Part shown: piece by piece, positions 54,685 to 63,802 of the stretch
Numbering within the stretch: the stretch's first letter is position 1
How the letters are laid out: every line of letters begins with the position of its first letter
Assembly: GCF_001011035.1 (NCBI RefSeq)
Contig: NZ_CP011492.1
Coordinates: 7,975,334 to 8,039,333, forward strand
Length of the DNA: 64,000 nt
Direction of reading: 5' to 3'
Origin: Streptomyces sp. CNQ-509
Lineage (GTDB): Bacteria; Actinomycetota; Actinomycetes; Streptomycetales; Streptomycetaceae
Notes under the pieces: generated by a model
The model's input: only the letters and a program-made list of their open reading frames with translations
Told to the model about the DNA's origin: nothing
Database searches by the model: none
Translations under genes and position numbers: made by a program

Positions 54685-55721
54685 GCAAGAACTCTAGTAT
54701 GGCGATCACCTGGACGTCATGAGAACGCGGCATGTGCCCCGGGGAAGAGCCTGCGCTCCAGACCGCCGTCTTCTACGTCCAACAGTGCCGATGCGATGGC
54801 GGACAACTGCTCGCGTCGGTGGGCAGCGGATCTGACCAGGTGCTGCCCCTGGGATGACTTCGAACGGTGCTCCACAGCGGCACCCGCCCACTCCGGCAAG
54901 CTCCCGCCTACCCTGACCTCCGCCGAGGGGCACCGCTCCATCCCTGGCGCGCAACCTTCACCTTTGAGGCCGACTCACGCTGCACCCGCCGGCCGCGCTC
55001 CGGGATCGGGTGGCAAGCCGACGAGCCGGGAGATGCTCCAGGGCGCTCACGAGCCTCGACTCTCAAGACCTGCGGATACGACGTCGAGTCCTGGTCAGGA
55101 AGCGGTGGCTGTGGTGAGACCGCAGCGATCCGAAGACGCGGACCGGCGCGGCGTAGGCGTCGAAGAACCGGTCACCGGTCAACTTGTGATGGGTGAGCTG
55201 TCCGGCGACGGCCCACTCGCACCCTCAGCGGTCGGCTGTCGGCGAGTGCGGCAGCGTACTGCGTCACGGCCGCACGCCGGGAGTGGACAGCGGATCGGCT
55301 GGCAACCTCACCACGGATCTTCTCCGTCTGTGACACTGGGTCCACGTTTGTCCCGAAGCCCGGAACTTCGACATCGGCGGGGCGAACGGTCGGGACACTG
55401 TAGTTCCGGACACGCTGACGGTAGACGGCCACTCACATCGTTGGACGGACGTGTTGGGGTCGGCAGCAGGGTTCTGCGTGTGCTGGCGGTCTGTCGGTGC
55501 TCCGGGCATGGGGTGTGGCGATCCTGCTGATGGTGCCAGCGGGCACGCCACCGGGCCAGCCAGTGCGCGGAGTCTCGAGGGAAGACCGAATCCACGGCGA
55601 GTGCGACCTCGTCGACGGGTCCTGCAACCGTGTCCGGGTCTTTCGCGGCTTGCCTGCGCGCGGGCGGGTATCGGCAGACCGGTCCCGGGTTCCCGGGCCT
55701 TTTGGTTTCGCCGGAAGAGCG
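54685..55721. other. About 1 kb of apparently non-coding or degenerate DNA
   Basis: Base composition stays GC-rich but third-position bias is weak. Minus-strand pieces such as LTHHKLTGDRFFDAYAAPVRVFGSLRSHH (about 55090-55190) and RNYSVPTVRPADVEVPGFGTNVDP (about 55330-55410) look like broken protein. No gene with start, frame and family can be assembled. Confidence 0.4.
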
Positions 55722-56663
55722 TCAGGTGCGCCGCTGGGTGACGGCTGTGCCGAGCCAGTCCATGGCCTGCATCGCAACGACGACAAGCCGGCGCGCGTCG
55801 AGGTGTGTTGGCGTCTTGAGTCGGTGAGCCATCTTGTTGCGTGTGCTGAAGAGCTGGCCGAGACCCTTCCACAGTGCGGGGTCCTCGGTTGCCAGGGTCC
55901 GGCCGATCACTCCCTGCGTGACAGGTCCGTAGAGCTCGACGGCTTTCCCGTGGGCTTCGGTGAGGGAGCGCAGGCTGGGGGAGGAGCCTGCCGGCCGGCA
56001 TGATTGCAGTGTCTGCTTGGCGTAGGTCTCCGCCGCCACCGCGCTCAGCAGTACGGCCAGTCCCGGCTGAGGGCTGCTTGTCGACTGAGTCAGATACCGC
56101 GCCTGTGACAGGAGTGCCCGGGGCGGTGATACGCCGTCCCCCAGTGCGTTGGTAGCTGCCTCGGCGCTCAGTAGGGGCGAGCCCCGGACGATGGGGTACC
56201 CCGGGCTCAGCGGTTCGCTGACCTTCAGCTCGAGGTCCCGGGTCGTGTCTCGGGCCGTGAGAGACAGCATCCTCGGGATGTCTCCGACCATGCCGACGTT
56301 GGGCTGTTCCACCCGCAGCGCGTCGGACAGGCGTGCGGCGGCGAACCTGATGGCGGTGACCGCGCTCTTCAACTCGTCCTGCATGCCGGATTCGTTGGTG
56401 CCGGGGGCGGAGGGGAAGACTGCGTGCGCTGTGAAGTAGGCCGGTCCCAGAGCGATGGGCTCACCGGTGTCGGTGATCGACCAGCTGACGTATCCCGGGG
56501 CGGGAAGCCCGTTCTCGATGGGAGGGAACGCCAGCACTACCTCGAAGGCGCCTACTCGGGAAGCGAGAGGTTGAGCAGCCAGAGCGGGATCTATCTGGCA
56601 CATGCGGCCGACCGTCGGCTCACTGGACGCCTGGAACACGGCATCGACTCGGATCTCATTCAT
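55722..56663 (-). CDS. Hypothetical protein with HEPN-like C-terminus
   Basis: 313 residues. The first ~150 residues are beta-rich (VLAFPPIENGLPAPGYVSWSITDTGEPIALGPAYFTAHAVF). The C-terminal ~110 residues are helical and contain LLSAVAAETYAKQTL and GLGQLFSTRNKMAHRL; RNKMAH fits the RNxxxH motif of HEPN RNases. It follows the split STAND/TPR gene by 62 bases on the same strand, an arrangement suggestive of sensor plus RNase effector (inference). Confidence 0.55.
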   Translation of the reverse strand: MNEIRVDAVFQASSEPTVGRMCQIDPALAAQPLASRVGAFEVVLAFPPIENGLPAPGYVSWSITDTGEPIALGPAYFTAHAVFPSAPGTNESGMQDELKSAVTAIRFAAARLSDALRVEQPNVGMVGDIPRMLSLTARDTTRDLELKVSEPLSPGYPIVRGSPLLSAEAATNALGDGVSPPRALLSQARYLTQSTSSPQPGLAVLLSAVAAETYAKQTLQSCRPAGSSPSLRSLTEAHGKAVELYGPVTQGVIGRTLATEDPALWKGLGQLFSTRNKMAHRLKTPTHLDARRLVVVAMQAMDWLGTAVTQRRT

Positions 56664-57210
56664 AGGACATCGATGATCCAACGCATCACTGCTCGCCCGC
56701 AGCTGGTTTCCGGGGGGATCAGTGTCTAGGACTGAAGCGCTGCGCCCCCTTCGCGGTCGGCTGCTGCCTGCTCGGTGAGGCCGAGCTCTTCCAGTATGTT
56801 CTGCGCCTGCAGGAAGTAGGCGGCTGCTTTTTCTCTTTCGTCTGCGTTGACGAGCGCCGTGCCAATATCGGAAAACGCCGCGGCTCGGAGTTCGGCGGCA
56901 TTGGCCTGTTCGCACGCCGCCGCTGCCTGCAGCAGATATTCGATCTGCTGTCGGGGAGTGAGGTCTTCCAGTTGAGAGCAGGTCATCAGGGTTACCGCCT
57001 CGACGAGAGGATTTCCTGCGGCGCGGCTGGCGGTGAGGGCACGCTGGCAGGCGGCGCGTGCCTGTGCGGTTTTTCCCTTTGCTTGCAGGGCGAAAGCGGC
57101 CGTGCAGAGGGCGTTTGCTTCCCCAGCGGGGTCGCCGAGCTGTTGGAAGAGGGAGGCGGCCTCTTCGGATGCCGCGCATGCCTCGTCGTAGTCCTCGAGA
57201 TCCTGGTGCG

Positions 57211-58305
57211 CTAGTGTCTTGAGTCGTTAGTTCGCTGGCAGTATGCGGCGAGGTTTTCGAGGATCTCGTCGGCGGTCTTGGTCCACACGAACGGCTTGGG
57301 GTTCTTGTTCCACTCGTTGATCCAGCCGCGGATGTCGCGTTCCAGCTCGATGACGCTGCGGTGGGCCGAGCGGCGGAGTTTGCGGCGGGTCAGCTCGGCG
57401 AACCAGCGCTCGACGAGGTTCAGCCAGGATGCGGAGGTGGGGGTGAAGTGCAGGTGGAAGCGCGGGTGGCGCAGCAGCCACTTCTTGACCGCTTCGGTCT
57501 TGTGGGTGGCGTAGTTGTCCAGGACCAGGTGCAGGTCAAGGTCCTTCGGGACGGCCGCGTCGATGGTTTTCAGGAAGCGCAGGAACTCGGTGTGGCGGTG
57601 GCGCCGGTAGTGCTGGGCTATGACCGATCCGGAGGCGATGTCGAGGGCGGCGAACAGGCTGGTGGTGCCGTGCCGGACATAGTCGTGGGGCATCCTCGCC
57701 GGCGTCGTCGGGGCCATGGGCAGCACTGGCTGGGTGCGGTCCAGGGCCTGGATCTGCGACTTCTCGTCCACCGCCAGGACCAGCGCGTTCTCCGGCGGGC
57801 AGAGGTAGATCCCGACGACGTCGCGGACCTTGGTGACGAACTCCGGGTCCGTGGACAGCTTCCACGTCTCCATGGTGTGGGGCTTGAGCCCGAACGCCCG
57901 CCAGATCCGCGAGACCGCGGACTGCGACATGCCGGTCGCTTCGGCCATCGACCGCGTCGACCAGTGCGAATCCCCCGACGACGGCTTCTCGTCCAGGGTC
58001 TTGGTCACCAGTGCCTCGACCTGCTCGTCCGTGATCCTGCGCGGCGGCCCCGGACGCGGCCTGTCCGTCAGGCCCTCCAGCCGGTCTTTGACGAACCTCG
58101 CCCGCCACTTGCGTACCGTCTCCCGCGAAATCCGCAGGTCCTCCGCGACCTGCGCGTTCGGCAAGCCCTCCGCACACGCCAGCACAATCCGGGACCTCAG
58201 CACCAGAGCCTGAGCAGCCGTCTGCTTCCTCAACCAGCATCGCAACACACGGAGTTCTTCGTCGGACAGCACCACCGGCAACGGCTTCGGACCAGGCATC
58301 ACCAC
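57211..58305 (-). CDS. IS630 family transposase
   Basis: 364 residues. The N-terminal helix-turn-helix (RSRIVLACAEGLPNAQVAEDLRISRETVRKWRARF) is followed by the second one (WSTRSMAEATGMSQSAVSRIWRAFGL). The DDE core is LAVDEKSQIQALDRTQP, HLVLDNYATHK and SWLNLVERWFAELTRR. The reading frame runs through the left repeat, and its stop TAG is formed by the duplicated TA plus the next host base. It looks intact. Confidence 0.92.
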   Translation of the reverse strand: MVMPGPKPLPVVLSDEELRVLRCWLRKQTAAQALVLRSRIVLACAEGLPNAQVAEDLRISRETVRKWRARFVKDRLEGLTDRPRPGPPRRITDEQVEALVTKTLDEKPSSGDSHWSTRSMAEATGMSQSAVSRIWRAFGLKPHTMETWKLSTDPEFVTKVRDVVGIYLCPPENALVLAVDEKSQIQALDRTQPVLPMAPTTPARMPHDYVRHGTTSLFAALDIASGSVIAQHYRRHRHTEFLRFLKTIDAAVPKDLDLHLVLDNYATHKTEAVKKWLLRHPRFHLHFTPTSASWLNLVERWFAELTRRKLRRSAHRSVIELERDIRGWINEWNKNPKPFVWTKTADEILENLAAYCQRTNDSRH

Positions 58306-58342
58306 ACCCTACAACCGCCCGCGAACTCACGACTCAGGACAC
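57214..58342. mobile_element. IS630 family insertion sequence, 1129 bp
   Basis: Inverted repeats at 57214-57235 and 58321-58342 begin GTGTC-T/C-TGAGTCGT and match in 20 of 22 positions. TA is duplicated at 57212-57213 and 58343-58344, the target of this family. The host reading frame is exactly restored by excision, so the insertion is recent relative to other damage here. Confidence 0.93.
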
Positions 58343-59918
58343 TAGGGAGAGATTGTTCAGTGCAGCGGCTTGTTCGCGGAGGTCACCCGCGGCCCGCTGG
58401 ACCGCGACGGCCTCCTGGTGGGCCTTCAGTGCTTCGGCGGGCCTCCCGGATTCCCGCAGGGCCGAGCCGAGCCCGTTGAGTACCTTGCCTCGCTCCTTGT
58501 CGTTTTCCAGCGAAGCGAAGAGGTCGTGCGCTCGCTCGTAGGCGCGGAATGCTTCCTCGTAGCGTGAGGCCTCGCTCAGTGCGATGCCGAGGTTGTTCGA
58601 CGCTCCGGCTTCGGCAGCCAGTGCTCCCGACTGGTGGGCGACGCGGCAGGCGGTCGTCATGACGGATATCAGGTCGTCGTAGTACCCGCGCCAGGTGAGG
58701 TAGTCGTAGAGGACCACCGGGAGGCTGACGGCGATGTCGCGGTGTCCGGCGTCTGCCGCGGCGGTCACGGACCCTGTCAGGTTGGCCCGTTCGTCGTCCA
58801 GCCACGCGAGTGCCTCGCCCCGGTCGGCGAACTCGCCCGAAGCGGGAGATGCTGCCTGCGCGCCGAGATGCGCACACGCGGAGGCGGCGGTTGCCGCATA
58901 GTGCTCCAGCAGTCGGCGGTGCAGGCGTGTCTGTTCCGTCGCAGCCTCCTGGCCGGCTTGTTCGTCGCCGCCGTGCTGCGATGGGCGGGAGATGCGGTGC
59001 GCGAGTTCGGTGGCGTAGTCCCGTACGAGGTCGTGCATCGACCAGCGCTGGTCCGCGCAGTTGAGCAGGTGTGCCTGAACGAGTCCTCGCAGTGTGACGC
59101 GAACCGCCGGCTGCGGACAGTCAGCGAGAGCCGCCGCTGCGCCGAGCCCGATGTCGGGTCCGGGGTTGAGCGCCAGCTGACGAAAGAGCGCGGCATGATC
59201 CGAAGGCAGCCGGCGGTAGGAGAGGTCGAAGGACGCGCGTACAGCGCGGTCGCCGTCGTCCAGATAGCTCAGTCTGGATTGGGCCGTCGCTAGTTCCGCG
59301 GTGAGCTCGGCGACGGTCTTGCCAGGTTCCAGGATCAGCAGGGCGGCGGTGATATGCAGCGCCAGCGGCAGGTAGCCGCACAAGCGCGCCAGATTTTCGA
59401 GGTCCGTGCCGGTGCCGGCAGCGCGCCGGTCGGTAGGGTCGGCCGTCAGCAGCGTGTGACGAATGAGCGCCGCCGCTGCTTGAGGAGTGAGGACACCAAG
59501 GTCGAGGAGCCGCGCATTCAGGGTCGCCAGGGTGTGCCGAGAGGTGATTAAGAGCTGGTGCGCGTCGCCACCGGGGAGCAGAGGGCGCACCTGGTCGGCG
59601 CTCGAGGCGTTGTCGGCCACGATCAGCAGGCGTCGCCCCCGGCCGGCTAGAGCAGCCAACTCGGACCGGTACAGCGCTGCACGCTCCTCGGCTGCCTCCG
59701 GAATGGCGTCATGGGCGACACCGAGAGCCCGCAGGAATGCCTCCAGGGCCTGGCCGGCGCCAACCGGGCTCTCGTCGTACCCGTGCAGGTCGATGAAGAG
59801 GCTGCCGTCGAAGTAGCCGGCTTCCGTCTGCTGAGCGGCCGGGACGGGGATGTCGCACATGCCCTGTCAGCCTTGCGTCCTGCCGTATCCCGTCAGCGAG
59901 ATCCAAAATCCGCCGGCG

Positions 59919-60263
59919 TCAGACCGCCGGACTCCTCTCCTCAGGATGTCGTTCCTCCCGCGCTGGTGGCGTCACCGAGGTATCCAGGTATCCCTCCTGC
60001 GCGGACTCCTCGAGCTCGCGCAGAGCACCCGTACGGTAATTCAGCACCGACAGCCACTCGCCAGCGCCTTTGACCCGATGCAGCAGCAAGTGATCCTGCA
60101 TGTCATGGGTGACGAGAGTCCCCACCAGCCGAGCGTCGGCATCGACCGTCCGCCCGGAGACCTCCACCTGGGCCAGGTCTGACAGCATCCCGTCCCAGTC
60201 CATCGGCTCGGACATGCGCCTGGCCTGTCCGTCCCCGACAGAGACGATCTCGTAAAACCCCAC
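59919..60263 (-). CDS. Hypothetical protein
   Basis: 114 residues from GTG 60263 with GAGGA upstream; an internal ATG (MSEPMDWDGM) could start a shorter form. Contains DWDGMLSDLAQVEVSGRTVDADARLVGTLV and HDMQDHLLLHRVKGAGEWLSVLNYRTGAL, beta-rich and soluble. No family recognised. It precedes the truncated STAND gene on the same strand by 58 bases. Confidence 0.5.
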   Translation of the reverse strand: MGFYEIVSVGDGQARRMSEPMDWDGMLSDLAQVEVSGRTVDADARLVGTLVTHDMQDHLLLHRVKGAGEWLSVLNYRTGALRELEESAQEGYLDTSVTPPAREERHPEERSPAV

Positions 60264-60514
60264 CGTCCGTTCCTCATGTGCCCCAGCGTGGCCAAGGCCC
60301 ACCCCCTTGCGTTCGAGCTGCAAACATCGGCACCGCATATGCGGCCTTCTCAGCAGATGGTAGACATACGAGAGGCAGCAGACACCGCCATCGCCATGAT
60401 CGCCGGACCCGAAGCGTGCTGGGCAGACTTCCTTCGGGTCGGCCCCTGCCAGATGGAGCCCGGAGTCAGAATCCGATGTGCCAGGATCACCATGCAAAGA
60501 GGGGGTGTATCCCG

Positions 60515-60934
60515 GTGAGTTCGCTGCAGGTAGACGTGCTGGCATACGAAGAGCCGTGCGAGCGGTGTTCCTTCCCCCTGTGGTGGGTGTTCGGGCTGCT
60601 GCCGTCATACCGCCCGCGCGGTGAGGAGTTCACCACCACGGACTTCCCCGAGGCCGTCGACATGGCACGCCGCATCCTTACGGCACCGGACGGCGACACA
60701 GCAGACGTCGCAGCACAGCTGCACGACCGGCCAGCCTGGCAGCGTGGCCGCAGCTTCAACCCGAACCGGTGCGGCGCTTGCGGGCATCACGCCGACTGGC
60801 ACATCCTCGACGCGATCCTCACCCGCGTCTACCACCACGAGGACTGGATCTACGCCGCCGCCGGCCGGGTCCCCGTCCCCGAATGGCGTGCGGTCAGAGG
60901 CCGCGTACAAGGAATCCACTGGCCGTACTGCTGA
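60515..60934 (+). CDS. Hypothetical protein with paired Cys motifs
   Basis: 139 residues from GTG 60515, with GAGGGGG upstream. It has CERCSFPLWW near the start and NRCGACGHHADWHILD in the middle, suggesting a zinc-binding site. The remainder (FPEAVDMARRILTAP, RPAWQRGRSF, YHHEDWIYAAAGRV) is not recognised. It ends 51 bases before the helicase gene and may be co-transcribed with it. Confidence 0.6.
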   Translation: MSSLQVDVLAYEEPCERCSFPLWWVFGLLPSYRPRGEEFTTTDFPEAVDMARRILTAPDGDTADVAAQLHDRPAWQRGRSFNPNRCGACGHHADWHILDAILTRVYHHEDWIYAAAGRVPVPEWRAVRGRVQGIHWPYC

Positions 60935-60985
60935 CTATCGCAGATCCGCCCCGACGTCTCCCGCCGCGCCTTGAGGAACCACCTG

Positions 60986-63481
60986 ATGGCCACCGACCCC
61001 AGCTCTGTCGTCCCGGACAACTGCACGCCCCCAGCCGACTCCTCTGGCCTTGCCCGCCGGGTACTGCGCCCGGATCAGCAGGCGGCGGTGGACAGTGGGG
61101 TACGCGGTCTCAGGAAGCCGGGTTCGCGTGGCCACATGGTCTCCGCGTGTGGCACCGGCAAGACGCTGATCGCCTTGCGCACGGCCGAGGCCCTCGGTAT
61201 CCGGTTTCTGCTGGTGGTGGTGCCGTCGAGGGACCTGATCGCGCAGTGGGCGGCTGCCGCCCGGGGGGATGGGCGCAGGGAGGCGCTGATGGCGGTGTCG
61301 TCGCTGAGTGCGGACAAACACCCCGTGCTGGCCGCGGCAGGAGCGGTGTCCACGGGGTCGGGGGAGTACCTGGCGTACTGGCTGGCCCAGCGCGCCAAGA
61401 AGAACGAGCCGGCGACCGTGCTCGTCACCCTCGACTCCCTTCCGCGGATCGAGGAAATCCAGCACTCCGTCTTCCCCGCGCCGGCCTTCGATCTCGCGAT
61501 CGTAGATGAGGCGCACCGCACCGCGGGTTCCTGGGACAAAGAGTGGACGACGGTCCACGACCAGTCCCGGATCCGCACCGATCGCCGCCTGTACCTGACC
61601 GCCACGCCCTACGAGTGGGAGGCACCGCGCCTGGCCGAGGCCCCGGATGCTCGCCCGCGCCCCAAGCGGACCACGTCGACCGTCCCGGCCTGGGAGTCCC
61701 CATCCCTGATCGCCTCCATGGACGACCCGAAGGTGTTCGGCCCCCGCCTACACACCTACACCCACGCCCAGGCAATCGAGGACGGCGTCCTGGCCGACTA
61801 CCAACTCCTCATCCCCACCATCACCGGCACCGACCTGCGCACGGTCCTCACAGACCCCGACCGCGCGCACACCGGATTCGCCCCCACCGCGCGCCGGACG
61901 ACCGCCCTGCACCTGGCGGTCCTCAAAGCGATGACCGAACACGACCTCAAGCATGTGATCGTCTACTTCCAGCAAGTCGCCGACGCCGCGGACTTCGCCC
62001 GCCAGTTCCCCCACACCCTGCGCACCCTCCCACCCGAGCAGCGCCCCTCCTGGGCCGCGAAGCTCTGCGTCTCCTCGATCAACGGCAACCACACCGCCGA
62101 CAAGCGAGCGGAACTCCTCGACCGCTTCACGAACGCCGACCGTGCCGTGATCACCAACGCCCAGGTCCTGTCCGAGGGAATCGACCTTCCGGCCGTAGAT
62201 GCGGTCGTGTTTGCCTCCCGCACCGAGAGCGTGCGCCGGATTGTCCAGGCACTGGGCCGGGCCCTGCGCAAACCCCCCACCACGGACGTGAAGACGGCGA
62301 GCCTGGTCATCCCTGCCTACATCCCACCCGAGGCCGACCCAACCGACCTCCTGGACACCCCCTTCGAGGCCCTCTGGCTGATCACCGCCGCGTTGCGCCA
62401 CCATGACCAGACCATCGCTGGCCGCGCCCCGCGCAAGGCCACCGCACACCGCCTGGACGACACCACCTACCGCCTCCTCGCACGCCGGTTCCGTTTCGAC
62501 TTCACCCTCGCCCCACACGCGATCGCCCGCGCCATGGACCTGCTGGTCTGGCCGTCGGACCGCGCGGTGCTCTCCGCACCCCGCCGCGCCGGCCTGGCGG
62601 CGGCCACCCGCTACCACGCCGAACACGGCCATCTGAAGGTCCCGGTCGACTACACCGACGCCTACGGCTACCGCCTGGGAGCATTCATCGCCGGCCAGCG
62701 CACCGCCCACCGCCGACGCACCCTGACCGCGGACTGGATCGCCGAACTCGAGACCCTCGGCATGATCTGGGACGAGAATGAAGCCGCCTTCGAAGGCAAC
62801 ATGACCCTCATCGAGGCCTTCCACACCGAACACGGCCACCTCGCCATCCCCGCCCACGCTCCCGGCGGCCAGTTCCTCGTCGACCAACGCAGCCTGGCCC
62901 GCAAAGGCCAACTCCCCGAAACCCGCCACACCCGTCTCACCGCCCTCGACCCGGACTGGCTCCTCCCGCACGGACCCGACTGGCACCGCAAATACCACCT
63001 CCTGGCCCGCCACATCCAGGACGGACACGACCCCGCAACACTGCGCCGCGACACGGTAATTGACGGCGTGAAAGCCGGCACTTGGCTGCAGCGTCAGCTC
63101 ACCAACTGGAGGACTCTCAACGACGGCCAACGTCACCTCCTGGCCCACCTCGGCCTCACCCCGGACCACATCACCTTGTCGACGAAGAAGACCGCCACCC
63201 CCGCCACACCCAGCACTCCCCAGACCAGAAAACGCCGCTCCTTCGAGCAAACAGCCACACTGCTGCGCGCCTTCATGGAACGGCATGGCCGTCCCCCCGG
63301 CGCCCGGGAAGGGATCGAGGTCGACGGGGAACGCGTCATGATCGGCCCCTGGCTCTGCAAGATCCGCACCGCCCAGAAGAACGGCCAACTCCCCGAGAAC
63401 AGAAGTCAGTTGATCCAGAGCATCCTCCGCGAAACCGTCCCCGCCGAAGAGGAGCGCCTCGGATCCTCAAAGAGTCCGTAA
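60986..63481 (+). CDS. Superfamily II DEAH-box helicase with helicase-associated domains (telomere-proximal, TtrA-like)
   Basis: 831 residues from ATG 60986, with GAGGA upstream; a TTG five codons earlier is possible. Helicase motifs in order: QQAAVDSGVR, Walker A SACGTGKTLIAL, IVDEAHRTAG, TATPYEWEAPR, and the C-terminal QALGRALRKPP. Then come helicase-associated repeats with the pattern YHAEHGHLKVPVDY and FHTEHGHLAIPAHAPGG, and a third degenerate copy (RAFMERHGRPPGAREG). Helicases of this kind lie next to the telomeres of Streptomyces linear replicons and are linked to replicon transfer. It is the last gene before the telomere. Confidence 0.85.
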   Translation: MATDPSSVVPDNCTPPADSSGLARRVLRPDQQAAVDSGVRGLRKPGSRGHMVSACGTGKTLIALRTAEALGIRFLLVVVPSRDLIAQWAAAARGDGRREALMAVSSLSADKHPVLAAAGAVSTGSGEYLAYWLAQRAKKNEPATVLVTLDSLPRIEEIQHSVFPAPAFDLAIVDEAHRTAGSWDKEWTTVHDQSRIRTDRRLYLTATPYEWEAPRLAEAPDARPRPKRTTSTVPAWESPSLIASMDDPKVFGPRLHTYTHAQAIEDGVLADYQLLIPTITGTDLRTVLTDPDRAHTGFAPTARRTTALHLAVLKAMTEHDLKHVIVYFQQVADAADFARQFPHTLRTLPPEQRPSWAAKLCVSSINGNHTADKRAELLDRFTNADRAVITNAQVLSEGIDLPAVDAVVFASRTESVRRIVQALGRALRKPPTTDVKTASLVIPAYIPPEADPTDLLDTPFEALWLITAALRHHDQTIAGRAPRKATAHRLDDTTYRLLARRFRFDFTLAPHAIARAMDLLVWPSDRAVLSAPRRAGLAAATRYHAEHGHLKVPVDYTDAYGYRLGAFIAGQRTAHRRRTLTADWIAELETLGMIWDENEAAFEGNMTLIEAFHTEHGHLAIPAHAPGGQFLVDQRSLARKGQLPETRHTRLTALDPDWLLPHGPDWHRKYHLLARHIQDGHDPATLRRDTVIDGVKAGTWLQRQLTNWRTLNDGQRHLLAHLGLTPDHITLSTKKTATPATPSTPQTRKRRSFEQTATLLRAFMERHGRPPGAREGIEVDGERVMIGPWLCKIRTAQKNGQLPENRSQLIQSILRETVPAEEERLGSSKSP

Positions 63482-63802
63482 CCCCTCTCCTGCTCGACAC
63501 CTCCGCCCTGCTTGCCACCGGGAGGAGGAGGAACGCTCTGGCGTCCCGGCGGTTGGTCCACGCTCGCACACCGAGCAGCCGTTCACGGGTCCGCTCGCCA
63601 GCCGCAGCACTCTCCTCACCGAAGAGGAGCGCCCCGAAGACTCAGAGATCTCGTAAATTTTTTGACCACAATCCCACTAAGGAAGCACCCCGGCAGGGCC
63701 ACGGTGGATTCGGAAGATCACCCCTTCGTCACGGGAGCTTGCCCGGAACCTCAAGGCTCAAGAAGACACCGAGAAAAGCCCGTGACCCTGCAGCCAGCCC
63801 TA
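63482..63802. other. Subtelomeric gap with a duplicated gene end
   Basis: Contains a second copy of GAAGAGGAGCGCC (near 63620), also found in the helicase's last codons (near 63446). In frame here it reads EQPFTGPLASRSTLLTEEERPEDSEIS then TAA (63654-63656), like the tail of a lost gene. An unusual run AAATTTTTTGACC (63655-63668) breaks the GC-rich context. No complete gene. Confidence 0.45.

Larger units (their letters stand above)
56726..59860 (-). pseudogene. STAND NTPase / TPR regulator split by IS630 and lacking its P-loop
   Basis: The gene is in two pieces: 58343-59860 and 56726-57213. Removing the IS630 element and one TA joins the frame (ALNNLSL-AHQDLEDYDEACAASEE) to give ~665 residues. 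It resembles AfsR-type NB-ARC proteins: FDGSLFIDLHGYD, RLLIVADNA (Walker B-like), LLITSR, CGYLPLALHI, then TPR repeats. The start MCDIPVPAAQQTEAGYF lies just after where the GxGGxGKT P-loop should be, and none is found upstream, so the 5' end is also lost. Not functional as it stands. Confidence 0.8.

Noticed and set aside
54556..55530. 324-codon plus-strand frame in the 54.7-55.7 kb gap
   Set aside because: Overlaps the padR-type gene, has irregular composition and no domain.
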